NCBI RefSeq assembly: GCF_009870825.1 | Contig: NZ_WTWY01000002.1 | Location: 124,001 to 188,000 of the forward strand | DNA length: 64,000 bases | Source: Paenibacillus sp. USDA918EY | GTDB lineage: Bacteria; Bacillota; Bacilli; Paenibacillales; Paenibacillaceae | Direction of reading: 5' to 3' | Made by a program: the position numbers and the translations under genes | Notes under the pieces: generated by a model | Told to the model about the DNA's origin: nothing | Database searches by the model: none | Seen by the model: only the letters and a program-made list of their open reading frames with translations | Shown here: positions 52,573-62,600 of the stretch, one piece after another | Position numbering within the stretch: the stretch's first letter is position 1 | Layout: each line of letters starts with the position of its first letter

Positions 52573-53427
52573 TTAGTTTGTTGAGCTAAAATATGCTGAT
52601 AAAATCCCCGCTAAAACTTGCTTATGTTCGCTAATATCATATGAAGAATTGTCCACTTTTTTCTTAGCTATATTTACGCCATTAAATATTTCTTCTTCTA
52701 ATTCCCTTCTTGCCTTAAGAACCTGCAGCGTTCCATCTAATCCTTTGTAACTCTGCTTTTTTCCATACCCTTGGCTTGTATAATATTCCATAAACCCCTC
52801 TGACCATTCTTGAGGTCTTTCCTTTACGGCCTTTCTGAAAGAATGTTCGAGATCGTTCTGTTCCACGTAAATCAACAATGGATTTAGTCGCTCCACAATT
52901 GTTGCCAGTTCTAGAACATAACTTATAACGTCTTCCTTCTTTGCGGCATGTTTAATCATTCCGATGGTTACAGGATTTTGTATAAAACAACAATCAAAAA
53001 CAAAGGTGTCCGTACCATTCAAAACGCTCTCCGCAAACTTCTTCCATCTCTCTGTTATCAGTTTCCTGTTTAGATCAAGTGACAATTCATAAACATCATT
53101 TTTGAAAACTGCATGTAGCAATTCTTCCGGCAAACTTGACTCGTATTCGTTTTTTAATTTCCGATATTCCAGAAAACAATCGTTACCGTGTTTAATCATA
53201 CAATTACTTAACAAATCTTTAAACTTTTCATGGGTACTCAGTAATTCATCGATTTCATTTTTCTTAAAAAAGGCGACTCCATCATAATCAGCAGGATGTT
53301 CTGGATTTCCTTCTAAAAACAGCTGAGATTTAATGTTCATTTCCGTAAGAATTTCATGAACTAGTCGGGCGGTTGTTGTTTTCCCGAATCCTGGTAATCC
53401 TTCAATCAAGACTAACTTAGATCTCAT
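52573..53427 (-). CDS. P-loop NTPase, nucleotide-kinase-like, unknown substrate
   Basis: 284 residues. The Walker A motif is IEGLPGFGKTTTARL at residues 8-22, and the DTFVFDCCFIQNP segment near 138 fits a Walker B/DRS-type position. The rest is Lys/Glu-rich and unassigned. The pattern resembles small-molecule or deoxynucleoside kinases rather than motor ATPases. Its base composition is clearly lower in GC than the neighbouring pentose phosphate genes, which suggests horizontal transfer. Confidence 0.7.
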   Translation of the reverse strand: MRSKLVLIEGLPGFGKTTTARLVHEILTEMNIKSQLFLEGNPEHPADYDGVAFFKKNEIDELLSTHEKFKDLLSNCMIKHGNDCFLEYRKLKNEYESSLPEELLHAVFKNDVYELSLDLNRKLITERWKKFAESVLNGTDTFVFDCCFIQNPVTIGMIKHAAKKEDVISYVLELATIVERLNPLLIYVEQNDLEHSFRKAVKERPQEWSEGFMEYYTSQGYGKKQSYKGLDGTLQVLKARRELEEEIFNGVNIAKKKVDNSSYDISEHKQVLAGILSAYFSSTN

Positions 53428-53740
53428 GATATAGTTCCTCCATTCGCAATTAGGAGGGGAAGCAGGTAAGAATCAATAGAGATGCGGTTTCCCACGAAAA
53501 TTAAAAGCGGATACCATCAGGTATCCGCAGAATGGGTTTTGATACACCTTTCCCTGCATACCCTGTAAGATTAAAGAAAAGCATGCCTAATAAAATAGTG
53601 TAGTCACTATTACAGGCATCTTTTCGAACTGTTAATCTTTACAGAGTAATCCACATGATAAGGTTTATGCTCCTTTGTTTGCATCTCTATCGTTTAGATT
53701 AACATTGCGTATTAATAAATACAATCAAACCTGCCGTTAG
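53428..53740. other. 313-bp gap with hairpins, no gene seen
   Basis: GCGGATACC/GGTATCCGC (around 53511-53530) and AAAAGCATGCCT...AGGCATCTTTT (around 53578-53625) form strong hairpins, the latter a likely terminator. No coding frame with a ribosome site was found. Confidence 0.4.
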
Positions 53741-53973
53741 TTAAGAAAAAGGCAGCCGACCAAAAAAGCCGCCGGCCCTGTCGGCGACACCGCCGTTCAA
53801 ATCGCTCAGCACCTGGAAGGTCAACTCTTCCTTCTCCTTATTCGACAGCCAGTTGTCAGGGCTTTGCAGAGAAACGGCAATCAGTTGGCCGCCAAGTTTC
53901 TTAATATCCGGCAGCAATTGTTGGTAGCGATAAAGTCTTCCTTCGCTTGGTCGAATAATTCTTTAATCGCCAT
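53741..53973 (-). pseudogene. Truncated, frameshifted peroxiredoxin (AhpC/TSA-like) relic
   Basis: ATG at 53973 with GGAG upstream opens MAIKELFDQAKEDFIA, the usual N-terminus of peroxiredoxin-like family proteins. The frame then shifts and continues YQQLLPDIKKLGGQLIAVS, SPDNWLSNKEKEEL and TFQVLSDLNGG, the part after the catalytic region. The stretch between them, which should hold the active-site Cys (about 70-80 residues), is missing, and the tail ends early. It is therefore inactive. Confidence 0.75.
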
Positions 53974-54288
53974 TCCCGCAACACTCCTTTTACGTTTTGC
54001 CCATATAACAATGTAAGGTTTTGATTTGTGACATGGGGAAGATAAAAAATTAGCGTGAGCCTGCCCGTTTACAACTTAGCGAGTGTGTTAAAGCTGTTTT
54101 ACTAGATTATGATAAAAGAACTAGATCCTATTTCTATGAGTTTATTTTTTGCGGGTTAAATTGGGCGCGGTTGTTAACTTATTTTTTATCGGGTCCTAAA
54201 CAGTATCATTTTTTGACATGATTTAAAGCTATGATAAAACCAAGTGAAAGAACAAAACACTAATTTTAAGAAAAGGCAGGTTTTGAAT

Positions 54289-54768
54289 ATGGCAAACTAT
54301 ACGATTGAAGAAAAAGACAGCTTTACCGTTTTGGGCATTGGTACGGAGCTTAAAAGCCATTACACGGACTATGCCGGCATAAACAAGGAAAAGGCGGACT
54401 TTTGGTCTGCCGTCGAACAAGACGGAAGACTGGACACTTTAAAATCCATCGCCGCAAACAACTACATTTTTGCCGTGAACGAAGCGGTGAATAACAAGAT
54501 GATGTATTATGCCGGCGTCATGACGGAGGCATCGCTACCCGAAGCATCGAGAATCATTCAATTCCCTAAGGGGGAATACCTCGTGGTTAAAGGAGAAGCG
54601 AAGACTTCCGAAGAGTTGAGTAACACGCTTGCCGGCATTGCCTTTGGTCAAGTCCTGCCGGAAGTAAAGGATTTTGCCTATGTCGGCGGACCAAATGCGA
54701 CGGTTGAGATGGGTCAGCGAAATGACCACGTTTTTGGCGAAATGTGGATTCCTGTGGTTAGAAAATAA
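54289..54768 (+). CDS. GyrI-like/effector-binding domain protein
   Basis: 159 residues. MANYTIEEKDSFTVLGIGTEL, FPKGEYLVVKGEAKTSEEL and GQRNDHVFGEMWIPVVRK follow the pattern of the GyrI-like small-molecule-binding domain found alone or behind AraC/MerR DNA-binding domains. There is no DNA-binding part. It probably binds or hydrolyses a hydrophobic small molecule. ATG at 54289 follows AAAGGCAGG. The 315-bp gap before it is AT-rich with TTGACA near 54214 but no other gene. It forms a two-gene unit with the next gene. Confidence 0.75.
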   Translation: MANYTIEEKDSFTVLGIGTELKSHYTDYAGINKEKADFWSAVEQDGRLDTLKSIAANNYIFAVNEAVNNKMMYYAGVMTEASLPEASRIIQFPKGEYLVVKGEAKTSEELSNTLAGIAFGQVLPEVKDFAYVGGPNATVEMGQRNDHVFGEMWIPVVRK

Positions 54769-54795
54769 TATTGAACCCTAAAAGGAGGAATCGAA

Positions 54796-55257
54796 ATGTC
54801 CTATGTCGTTGATTTTAAAAATGTATCTACGGTTGGTTTGGAGTCTTCACCCGTAGCGGAAGCGCTTGCCGGTTTGCGTGCGAATGAAGCCCGCTACCTG
54901 ATGAACAAATACAATCATGAATTTACGGTTGTACCCGCTAGCGAAAGCCAAGAGACCCTTGACTATGTAAACCGGATTTTGAAAGAAGAACGTGGGATTG
55001 AGTTTGCGGCCAAACCATTGGAAACGTCGCGTTTTCAATTGGAAAACATCCAATTTACTTACGTGTTTTATGAGGATGGCCTTGGCCTCAATGTCATGTA
55101 TACGGTGGATGACCCGAAGAAGCGGGCGGTTGGTTTTAAGCTTTCGGAGGGAATGGAGGTACCAAAGGAGTTAGGGAATTTTAAGTTTGCCCGGCAGAAA
55201 TCCAAACTGGCTGGAACCATCCGGGGGTCGTTTTTTGTCATTAAAGGTGAATATTAA
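54796..55257 (+). CDS. Hypothetical protein
   Basis: 153 residues, MSYVVDFKNVSTVGLESSP at the start and IRGSFFVIKGEY at the end. I do not recognise a family. It is soluble, mixed alpha/beta, with no signal peptide or TM helix. AAAGGAGG is eight bases before the ATG and the gap to the GyrI-like gene is only 27 bp, so they are probably co-transcribed. Confidence 0.65.
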   Translation: MSYVVDFKNVSTVGLESSPVAEALAGLRANEARYLMNKYNHEFTVVPASESQETLDYVNRILKEERGIEFAAKPLETSRFQLENIQFTYVFYEDGLGLNVMYTVDDPKKRAVGFKLSEGMEVPKELGNFKFARQKSKLAGTIRGSFFVIKGEY

Positions 55258-55263
55258 ATAATG

Positions 55264-55307
55264 AACAGCACCTCTCCGTCCAATTCGAGGGTGCTGTTAT
55301 TTTTTTT
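55264..55307 (+). terminator. Terminator after the GyrI-like gene pair
   Basis: AACAGCACC pairs with GGTGCTGTT, followed by ATTTTTTTT. Confidence 0.85.
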
Positions 55308-55405
55308 CGCCCGTTTGCTCAATTCATACCCGTAACATGAACAAAGCAACAAGAGCCTATGGTTAGTTAAAAAAGGCATCCCTGTGCAACTAGAACGAAC
55401 CGGAC

Positions 55406-55837
55406 TTAGTGACGGATGGGTTGCTTTCTAAAACTAGCGATCAGAGAATGCCCCATAATGATGCAGGAAACGATAACAATGTAATGATTTGTTGCGATAT
55501 ATGCAGCGATCGATGGATTCCATTTAAATAAACCTAGATACACCCAGACATAACTCAAAGAAACGACCAGAGAGGGTAAAGTCAGCAACAACAACCTTGA
55601 TTTATCGATCCATATCGTTCCCTCAGTTCGCCGATCCATGCCGCCAAGGCCCAGCAAAACGCCAATGCCTCCAAAAAACACGATGGAGACGATCGTCACA
55701 TATACAGGACTAAAGCGATAGGTTGTTTTTACTTGCTCAAGATGGTTTTCTATTAACATACTTCCTAATGCGAAAAAAGCGACAATAAAAACAAGGTAAA
55801 TAAAATTTTTTAGGATGCCCCGTTGGTTTTTTTTCAT
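55406..55837 (-). CDS. Four-TM membrane protein of unknown function
   Basis: 143 residues from ATG at 55837 (MKKNQRGILKNF), with GGGGGAT upstream; a longer frame to 55936 lacks a ribosome site. TM helices include NFIYLVFIVAFFALGSML, VTIVSIVFFGGIGVLLGLGG and LLLTLPSLVVSLSYVWVYLGL. No family recognised. It is divergent from the DedA-PAP2 gene. Confidence 0.65.
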   Translation of the reverse strand: MKKNQRGILKNFIYLVFIVAFFALGSMLIENHLEQVKTTYRFSPVYVTIVSIVFFGGIGVLLGLGGMDRRTEGTIWIDKSRLLLLTLPSLVVSLSYVWVYLGLFKWNPSIAAYIATNHYIVIVSCIIMGHSLIASFRKQPIRH

Positions 55838-56009
55838 AAAGGTTATCCCCCAATTTTTTCGGATGAACAACTTCATTTTAACTATATATGGATAATAAAT
55901 CCATTCCCCTGTATACCCAAAAAAATGTAAGAACACTCCGCCCTTTTCGCCTTCCTGTCCGGATGGAATGACGATCCTCCGAGCAAACTACTGGAAAGGA
56001 GGGCATTCC

Positions 56010-57314
56010 ATGGTAAGCATGACTTCTTGGCTTGAGCATTACGGTTACGCGCTGATTTTTACGGCCTTATTTTTAGAGATGCTCGCTCTGCCCATTCCCG
56101 GCGAAATGATGATGAGCTACACCGGTTTGCTTGTCTTTGAAGGAAAATTGAACTGGCTGTTAAGCATCGTTGCGGCGAGCTTGGGTGTATCTGCCGGCGT
56201 TACGTTATCTTATTGGATCGGCTACCGTTTCGGCAATACGCTCGTAACCAAATACGGCGAACGCATCCATTTGGGAGAAGAACGGCTTGCCAAAATGACC
56301 AGCTGGTTCGAGAAATACGGAAACAAACTGCTGTTTGTCGTATATTTTATCCCCGGCGTCAGGCATATCACCGGTTATTTTTGCGGGATCACCCGGATGC
56401 CGTTCAGAAAATACGCGGTATATGCGCTACCCGGCGCGGTGTTTTGGGTCAGCCTGTTCATTTCGCTCGGAAGAGTGCTTGGCCCCAAGTGGGAGATGTA
56501 TCACAAAACCGTAAACCGTTATATGGTTATATTCGGGATTTTGTCCGCTGTATTGGGCGCCTTGATCTATATATACCGAAAAAATAAACAACGTTTGCTG
56601 GAATCGATCCTGTCTCTAATTCAAAAGGGAATACGCCATTTCAACTCGCTGGGCAAAGTCCGCTTTCTGGTTTTGGTCGCGTTTGTGGTGTTTGTGACAT
56701 GCGTTTCATTGATGCTCGGGCTCATTCAGGACTTTTTGGCGCAGGAATTCAGCCAATTCGACGAGATTGCTTCCTACATTATCCTCACGCTATTCGGCCC
56801 GGAGTGGCGGCAGCCGATGGAATTTTTCGCAGTGCTGGGCTCCGACGTTCTTTATGCTTCCGTGATCTTGGTGACGGCGTTATGGGTATTGTTCAAATCC
56901 CGGAAAAAGCTGCTGGAGCTGTCGTTTTTCCTTTGGGTTCTCGTCGGAGGCGAGCTGCTTGATGAAGGGCTGCGCGCGTTGTTCCATCGTCCCGGCCCGG
57001 TCGTTTTCGGCCATCAATGGATCAACACCTTCCCGAGCGAGGATACGATCACAGCGGTGACGATCTACGGCTTTTCCGCCTTTCTGCTGCTCCGTCATGC
57101 GGGCAAAAGCGCGGTGGCGATTCCCGTAACCCTAATCGTCATACTGGCATGCGCGCTGATCGGAACGAGCCGCGTCTATTTCGGTACGCAGTTTCCAAGC
57201 GACGTGGTTGCAGGGTACGTTTTTGGAGGGGTGTGGATCAGTTTAAACGTCTTGCTGCTCGAAATTTTGAGGATGCTCCAAAAGAATAAAAAAAACGGCC
57301 GGAAAACGGAGTGA
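56010..57314 (+). CDS. DedA (VTT)-PAP2 fusion membrane protein with degenerate PAP2 active site
   Basis: 434 residues. Residues 1-200 are a DedA/SNARE-associated domain: LEMLALPIPGEMMM (the E-x-x-x-P-x-PGE motif) and FVVYFIPGVRHITGYFCG. Residues 215-425 are a PAP2 domain with about six TM helices. In that domain the three phosphatase motifs are altered: K-x6-RP reads RALFHRPGP, PSGH reads PSED, and SRxxxxxHxxxD reads SRVYFGTQFPSDV, so both catalytic histidines are absent. Intact fusions are thought to flip and dephosphorylate lipid carriers; this one may keep only the transport function. ATG at 56010 follows GGAGGG. Confidence 0.88.
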   Translation: MVSMTSWLEHYGYALIFTALFLEMLALPIPGEMMMSYTGLLVFEGKLNWLLSIVAASLGVSAGVTLSYWIGYRFGNTLVTKYGERIHLGEERLAKMTSWFEKYGNKLLFVVYFIPGVRHITGYFCGITRMPFRKYAVYALPGAVFWVSLFISLGRVLGPKWEMYHKTVNRYMVIFGILSAVLGALIYIYRKNKQRLLESILSLIQKGIRHFNSLGKVRFLVLVAFVVFVTCVSLMLGLIQDFLAQEFSQFDEIASYIILTLFGPEWRQPMEFFAVLGSDVLYASVILVTALWVLFKSRKKLLELSFFLWVLVGGELLDEGLRALFHRPGPVVFGHQWINTFPSEDTITAVTIYGFSAFLLLRHAGKSAVAIPVTLIVILACALIGTSRVYFGTQFPSDVVAGYVFGGVWISLNVLLLEILRMLQKNKKNGRKTE

Positions 57315-57410
57315 CCCCAAAAAGTTAGACAGGTTATATTATTAGATGGCTTTTTGGGCATGAGTACGGTACAGTACCGGACGCATGCCCTTAGCTTTGT
57401 TTTAGTTCGC
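57312..57410. mobile_element. Remnant of an IS3-family (IS150-like) end
   Basis: TGACCCCAAAAAGTTAGACA at about 57313-57332 resembles the terminal repeat of IS150-group elements. A GGGCATG...CATGCCC hairpin with an inner CGGTACAGTACCG palindrome follows. No transposase frame remains. Confidence 0.45.
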
Positions 57411-57480
57411 TTATTATTGTTAATAATCGATGTTTTTCGGTCTTGATCCGCACCAGCGATCGCCATGTGACGCCTGCCCG

Positions 57481-57570
57481 ATTCTCCTCCAAAAGAATTA
57501 ATGATAATTTGGCCGAACAGAAGCTTATTGATGGAATCAGAAATCCTTGTTTAATCAAATTGTCCATCCT
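57481..57570 (-). pseudogene. Decayed copy of part of the Rhs immunity gene (relic 1)
   Basis: The DNA closely matches 59053-59152 within the immunity gene, with small deletions. The encoded pieces DNLIKQG and IPSISFC correspond to DRLIKQG and IPSISFC of the intact protein (about residues 173-190). Only this fragment remains, out of frame on both sides. Confidence 0.75.
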
Positions 57571-57580
57571 GCCCTTGACC

Positions 57581-57901
57581 CTAAACAAAACTTAAAATAT
57601 CATCCATAATGTCACCATTTAAATGCTGAAGGTAATGATAATGTGCTATTAATCGATCATCCAAGAAAACATTTAGTGTTGTTTGGATATACTCAACTGG
57701 TTCGTCAAAACGATAATTAATTACAAGAGCAATTTTTTCTTTTGTTAATGATATTTCAGATGTATCCATAGTTTTAAATGCTTGGTGAAATTCAAAAGGT
57801 TCCTCTTCCTTCCAACAATTTGTATATTCCCAAAATCCCACTATAGCCTTTTCAAATGATCTTTCCCTCTCCCCAAAAAGTTTCAAGCTGTTTGCATCCA
57901 T
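57581..57901 (-). CDS. Small acidic protein, possible orphan immunity protein
   Basis: 106 residues, MDANSLKLFGERERSFEKAI at the start. It is acidic and rich in aromatic residues (FWEYTNCWKEEEPFEF), without signal peptide or TM helix. No family recognised. It lies among decayed immunity-gene copies downstream of an Rhs toxin gene on the same strand, which is the only hint that it is an orphan immunity protein. Confidence 0.45.
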   Translation of the reverse strand: MDANSLKLFGERERSFEKAIVGFWEYTNCWKEEEPFEFHQAFKTMDTSEISLTKEKIALVINYRFDEPVEYIQTTLNVFLDDRLIAHYHYLQHLNGDIMDDILSFV

Positions 57902-58460
57902 TTTTTTCTTCAGCCCTTCATAGTTTTAATTCAACGTTCTACCAAAATAATCAAAAATAAAATTTTTGATTATCCACAAATTCCAAGATTCTCAAATCAA
58001 CCATCTCCTTCACCATTATTTTCATGGTATAGTTTTTCCTTCGGTCGACGAGTGTCCGTTGGTAGCGGTTAGTGGCCTATCGCTCCACAGATAGTCAAGT
58101 ACGGTTGTATCGATATCAGGCCACCTCAACCCATATACCAAGAGAGCCATAACAACTAGCGCTTACCTGATTAAACATGATTCGTATAACATCCATTGAG
58201 TCGATTTTTAACCCTCTTAGTACCACGATTAACACTTGCAAATGATTTGGAGTAAAAATTATCCCCTAATCAATTTTCGGATTATTTTTTTAATAAATCA
58301 CCAAAGTAGATAGCTATATCTAATGCAACAGCTTGATACAAATTAACTTTTTTCCAAAAGTCAAAATGAACCAAGCGCAGGATGCAGTATATATAAACTT
58401 TTTGAATCAAAATTATATTCTTTATGTTATAGAACAGGTATTTAAGTAATAGGAGTGAAT
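57902..58460. other. 559-bp AT-rich gap, no gene supported
   Basis: A 42-residue frame on the minus strand (58150-58022) has no ribosome site and no recognisable product. The region from about 58030 to 58160 is GC-richer than its surroundings and may be an old insertion-element scrap. Several in-frame stops prevent a longer gene. Confidence 0.35.
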
Positions 58461-58673
58461 TTGTTATATCGGCTTATGGAACCACCTGTAGCTATTAAAG
58501 ATTACGCTAAACTAAGTAAAAAACTTGCTAAAACTCATTTCAACTGGTTTATAAGTCAAGTGCCATCAAGAATAGACCAACTTAAGGAGTTCACACGAAT
58601 TGGAAAAGAAAAATCCACATGGAGTTGTTACACTACATTGTGGATAAACTATTCAAACCATACTCGTTTTTAA
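58461..58673 (+). pseudogene. Probable truncated gene fragment of unknown function
   Basis: TTG at 58461 is five bases after AGGAG. It reads LLYRLMEPPVAIKDYAKLS, then KTHFNWFISQVPSRIDQLKE, a protein-like helical sequence. The frame closes at 58673 just before a rearranged immunity-gene fragment begins at 58688, so it looks like a gene cut off by that rearrangement. No family recognised. Confidence 0.4.
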
Positions 58674-58687
58674 GGAAAGGAATTCAC

Positions 58688-58819
58688 CTTGTGCAATTCT
58701 TCTTTAAGTGATGTTTATATAGCGATGCCATCCATCAGCAACCTCGCCAAATTCCTCTATAATTGATTCTAGATTACTAAAGCGAGGTGTCCATACATCG
58801 ACCTTGTCATTTACTAAAT
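58688..58819 (-). pseudogene. Decayed copy of part of the Rhs immunity gene (relic 2)
   Basis: The DNA closely matches 59316-59452, covering about residues 70-115 of the immunity protein (LVNDKVDVWTPRFSNLE-type text), with small deletions and substitutions that break the frame. The flanking sequence on both sides differs from the intact gene. Confidence 0.8.
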
Positions 58820-58876
58820 TTTCGGAGGTTACTTCAACTCTCAAATGTAAACTTATGTTGAAACTTTATACGGGGA

Positions 58877-59662
58877 TCATCTCCTATTCTTTTCTATCTC
58901 TTTAACAATAATTACTATCTCATCAAACATTTCCTTAATTGTGGTATCTTTAAGACTGATCACCTCTTTGACCATAATATAAGAACTCCGGATATAGTTT
59001 GGAACTCCAGCGATATTCTTTATAAAGGGGCCATCAATGATATCGTAGTCCCATTCTCCTCCAAAAGTGTTGATGATAATTTGGCCGAAACAGAAGCTTA
59101 TTGATGGAATTTCCTCGCTAGAAACACCTTGTTTAATCAACCTGTCCAAAACGAACAGTGAGTTGGCATCGTGAAGATCAATTTCATGGGCTTGTATAAA
59201 TCTCTCCAACTTAGGTTTCCAAGACGGATTCAAAAAATTATCATCTTCGGGAAATTTCTCAGGAGGATTCTGCTCAAACCATTGCATCCCGAATTGTTCA
59301 ACGATAACTAAAATCTTGTGCAATTCTTCTTTAAGTGATGTTATATCACTATAGCGATGCCATCCATCAGCAATCTCACCAAATTCTTCTATAATTGATT
59401 CTAGATCACTAAAGCGAGGTGTCCATACATCGACCTTGTCATTTACTAAATAAATGGTATTCGTTGATGCTCCGCTCTGAACATACAAATTACAACGTAT
59501 CGCATTTTTAATCCAATCACTTTTATCAATCTCAATAAACTCTTTATATCCATTCGATGAACGTACAAAAAGCCACTGAGCAGGTGATTTTTGATATTCG
59601 AAGCCGAATTCTTTGAATTTATCAACTAAAATCTCTTCAATATACTTTGATATTCTCATCAT
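58877..59662 (-). CDS. Probable immunity protein of the Rhs toxin
   Basis: 261 residues starting MMRISKYIEEILVDKFKEFG. The N-terminal 110 residues (FEYQKSPAQWLFVRSSNGYKEFIEIDKSDW) have the beta-strand pattern of small DUF4304-like immunity proteins; the C-terminal half is acidic and helical. The protein is acidic overall with no signal peptide. It begins 13 bp after the stop of the Rhs gene on the same strand, the standard place for the cognate immunity gene. GGAG lies just upstream. Fragments of related copies lie at 57481 and 58688. Confidence 0.72.
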   Translation of the reverse strand: MMRISKYIEEILVDKFKEFGFEYQKSPAQWLFVRSSNGYKEFIEIDKSDWIKNAIRCNLYVQSGASTNTIYLVNDKVDVWTPRFSDLESIIEEFGEIADGWHRYSDITSLKEELHKILVIVEQFGMQWFEQNPPEKFPEDDNFLNPSWKPKLERFIQAHEIDLHDANSLFVLDRLIKQGVSSEEIPSISFCFGQIIINTFGGEWDYDIIDGPFIKNIAGVPNYIRSSYIMVKEVISLKDTTIKEMFDEIVIIVKEIEKNRR

Positions 59663-59675
59663 AAGTCTCCTTTTG

Positions 59676-62600
59676 CTATAGGACAGGGATCACTGGTAAA
59701 CCTGGAGGAAATGGAATAAATCCTCCACTTTTCTTTTTTCCGCCTCCAAGAGATGGAAGCCCATGTGGCCCAGGCACTCCATCAGTCGGATAATATTCCG
59801 CTGAGAAAAAGTCCTTAATCTTATCCCATACCGTCTTAGGATCTACTTCAGGTACACTTTCTTTACTTTGTTTGTTCCTTTCCCCATAATATAACATGCC
59901 CGGCTCTAATGCATAATTACTGTAAATGACTATTTCTTTTTTTGGGTTGAATGGGCTCATCATAACCAGCCCATTCGGATTCCATGTCGTTCCGACTTTT
60001 GCCCTTGCTTTGGAATCACCTCTAAAGCCATTCATATTAATACCATTAATATACCCATTCAGCTGATCATGAGCTGAAGCATTTAGTTCCGGATTTTTTT
60101 CTTTCATCCATGATACCGGCTTAAGCTCATATATTTCAAACCTATGTTCCGACACTTGTAATGCGTAATCCAGTCTTCCATTTTTCCCATTAACTAGTTT
60201 AACATTTTGCTCTGTAAAGGCGACCTCTTTTCCTAAATAATTAACCAGTTTAAATATAAAACCAAGTTGTTGATGGACATAGGTCCCATAAGCAGTTGAA
60301 CCAAACTCAGGATCGTAGCCACTCGGATCCACATAACTCAACGGATTATTCGCAACATACGTATACAAATTCAACGAAAGCGGGTCGGATAGTTCCCCTT
60401 TATACGTATCCTCACCCATAAACCGTGCCGTTCCAGGGTCATACCATCTCGCCCGCAGATATTGTAGTCCTGTTGTATTATCCCAATATTCGCCTGAATA
60501 ACGCAGCACATTCGGGACTGTTTCTTCCTCGGTAAGCGGACCGCCCCAGATATCGTAAGTGTAGCTATTCAGCGTATTACCGTCAGCATCCACCAATCCA
60601 ATGACATCCCCATGGCCGTTCAGCTGGTAATATTGGAGTTTTCCGGTTTTCTTGTCGAGTCGTGACTTGAGTTCTCCGTTCAGGTCGTAGACATAAATGT
60701 AAGTTGTCTCCGGTTTGCCGGATGCGGAAACATTGGCTTCGGCAATCAGCTTGGCTTCGTCGTCATAATAATAACGGGTTGTTTCATCACCTTCAGTTCG
60801 TTCGTATAGCAGTCCATCTCCATCATAGCGATAGGTTACCTTTTTTCCTTCCCCCTGAACCTGCGTCAGTCTGTTTTGGCTGTCATAGGTATACTCGGCA
60901 TTTTTAAGTCCATAAATTTTCCCGCTGCCATGGTCCACTCGGTTGCCGTTTGCATTATAGGAATATGTTTCGTTCTGGCTGCCGGATTCGCTTTTGATCC
61001 GGTTTAACGGATCGTACGTATATTGATCAGTTACGCCGTTTTGAGTTCGTGAAATGATGTTTTTGTTATTGTCATACGTATATCCGAATTGGTGCTGCGT
61101 TTTGCCGTTCTGTTGAATCTGCATTCCGGATAAGTCATAACCGTTATATTCGTATCCTGTCCGTAAACCGTTGCCGAAAGATTGACCTTTCAGCATACTG
61201 TTGGCGCCGTAGTCGAATGTCATTCGATCCAGCGGGGACGCCGCTGCCGCTCTGAATCCGCTGCCTCCCGAGCCTACCGTAACGTCCATGGCAATGACCC
61301 GGTTCATGTTATCCAATTCACTGCGTACCTGTAAAGCTGCATCTTTGGACCCCGTCACAGAATAGCCGATTCGCTGCTGCTTGTTATTTTCATAATCGAT
61401 CCGTGTCCCGTCCGGGTAACTCAAGCTTTGCAGCATTCCGTTCGCAGCCGAGTAATTGTATGAGGTGATGCCATGTTCATCCGTCATTGATTTTCTGCGA
61501 CCCATATCATCATACGTATAGGTTACCGAAATATCTGGACCTTTGATGCCTGTCAACATATCATCGTTGGAATAGGTATATTCGGTCGCACGGCCTTGTC
61601 TGTCAATCAGTTTGACCAAATTGCTGCGTTGATCATAGAAATAAGTAGTTGTCTGTCTTTTCGAATCCGTTTCCTTGATTAACCGCCCCAATTCATCATG
61701 TTGTTTGAACACGGTCTCATTGGTCGGCAACATGATGCTCGTCAAATTACCTGTTTTGCTGTACATATAACGGAAAACACGTTGATCCGGAGTCGTGACG
61801 GTTGATATATTTCCAAGCGCGTCGTACGTGTACTGAGTACGCTGCCCATTACCATCAATTACAGCCGTAACGTCGCCAGCTAAATCATATTCCCGTTTTT
61901 CTAAGGGTGTAAACGCACCATTTTTCCACTCTTCTGTTGCCAGCGGACGCCCAAGCAAATCCCTTTTTTCTCTGATTTTATTTCCTGCCGCATCCGTATA
62001 GGTTGTGGTACGTTCCACGACATTATAAGTAACGTTACTGCTTGTACCATCAGCGTAATTCGTTTGGGTCAAGTGCCCAAAAGCATCAGTGTCATATTTA
62101 GTTATATTGTTTTCCGCATCCGTTGAGGACGTGATATTCCCTTCATTATCATACGTATACTTATAGACAGAATCGGCTGTTTGTTCTTCCGCAAGCAAGC
62201 CAAAGGGATTATATTGTTCTTTGGTTATGATTCCGTCTGGAGCGGTACGGGTAATTCGGTTGTTGAAATCGTCATAAGCAGTGGTAGCTTGGGTTCCATC
62301 CTTAAAAAGGATTTTGGTCACTCTGCCACCAGCATCGTATTCATAAGTTTGTTTCTGTCCAGAACCGTCCGTTAGCGTTTGGAGCTGTCCAGCCGAAGTA
62401 TAGTCGAATTTGTCTGTGACCGTCTCCGTTTTTGAAAGCGCATCATGCACAATAATGGAACGGGAACTCGGCAAATAGCTTCCATAAGGAGATTCATACG
62501 TAAATGACGACTGTATATCGTTAGTCTCATCTTTGGTTGTGGTCTTTATGATTCTGCCTTTACTATCCACGACCCGATCTGTTTGAGCTAGCAATAAACC

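Noticed and set aside
58022..58150. 42-codon minus-strand frame
   Set aside because: No ribosome site or known product; listed only as part of the gap.
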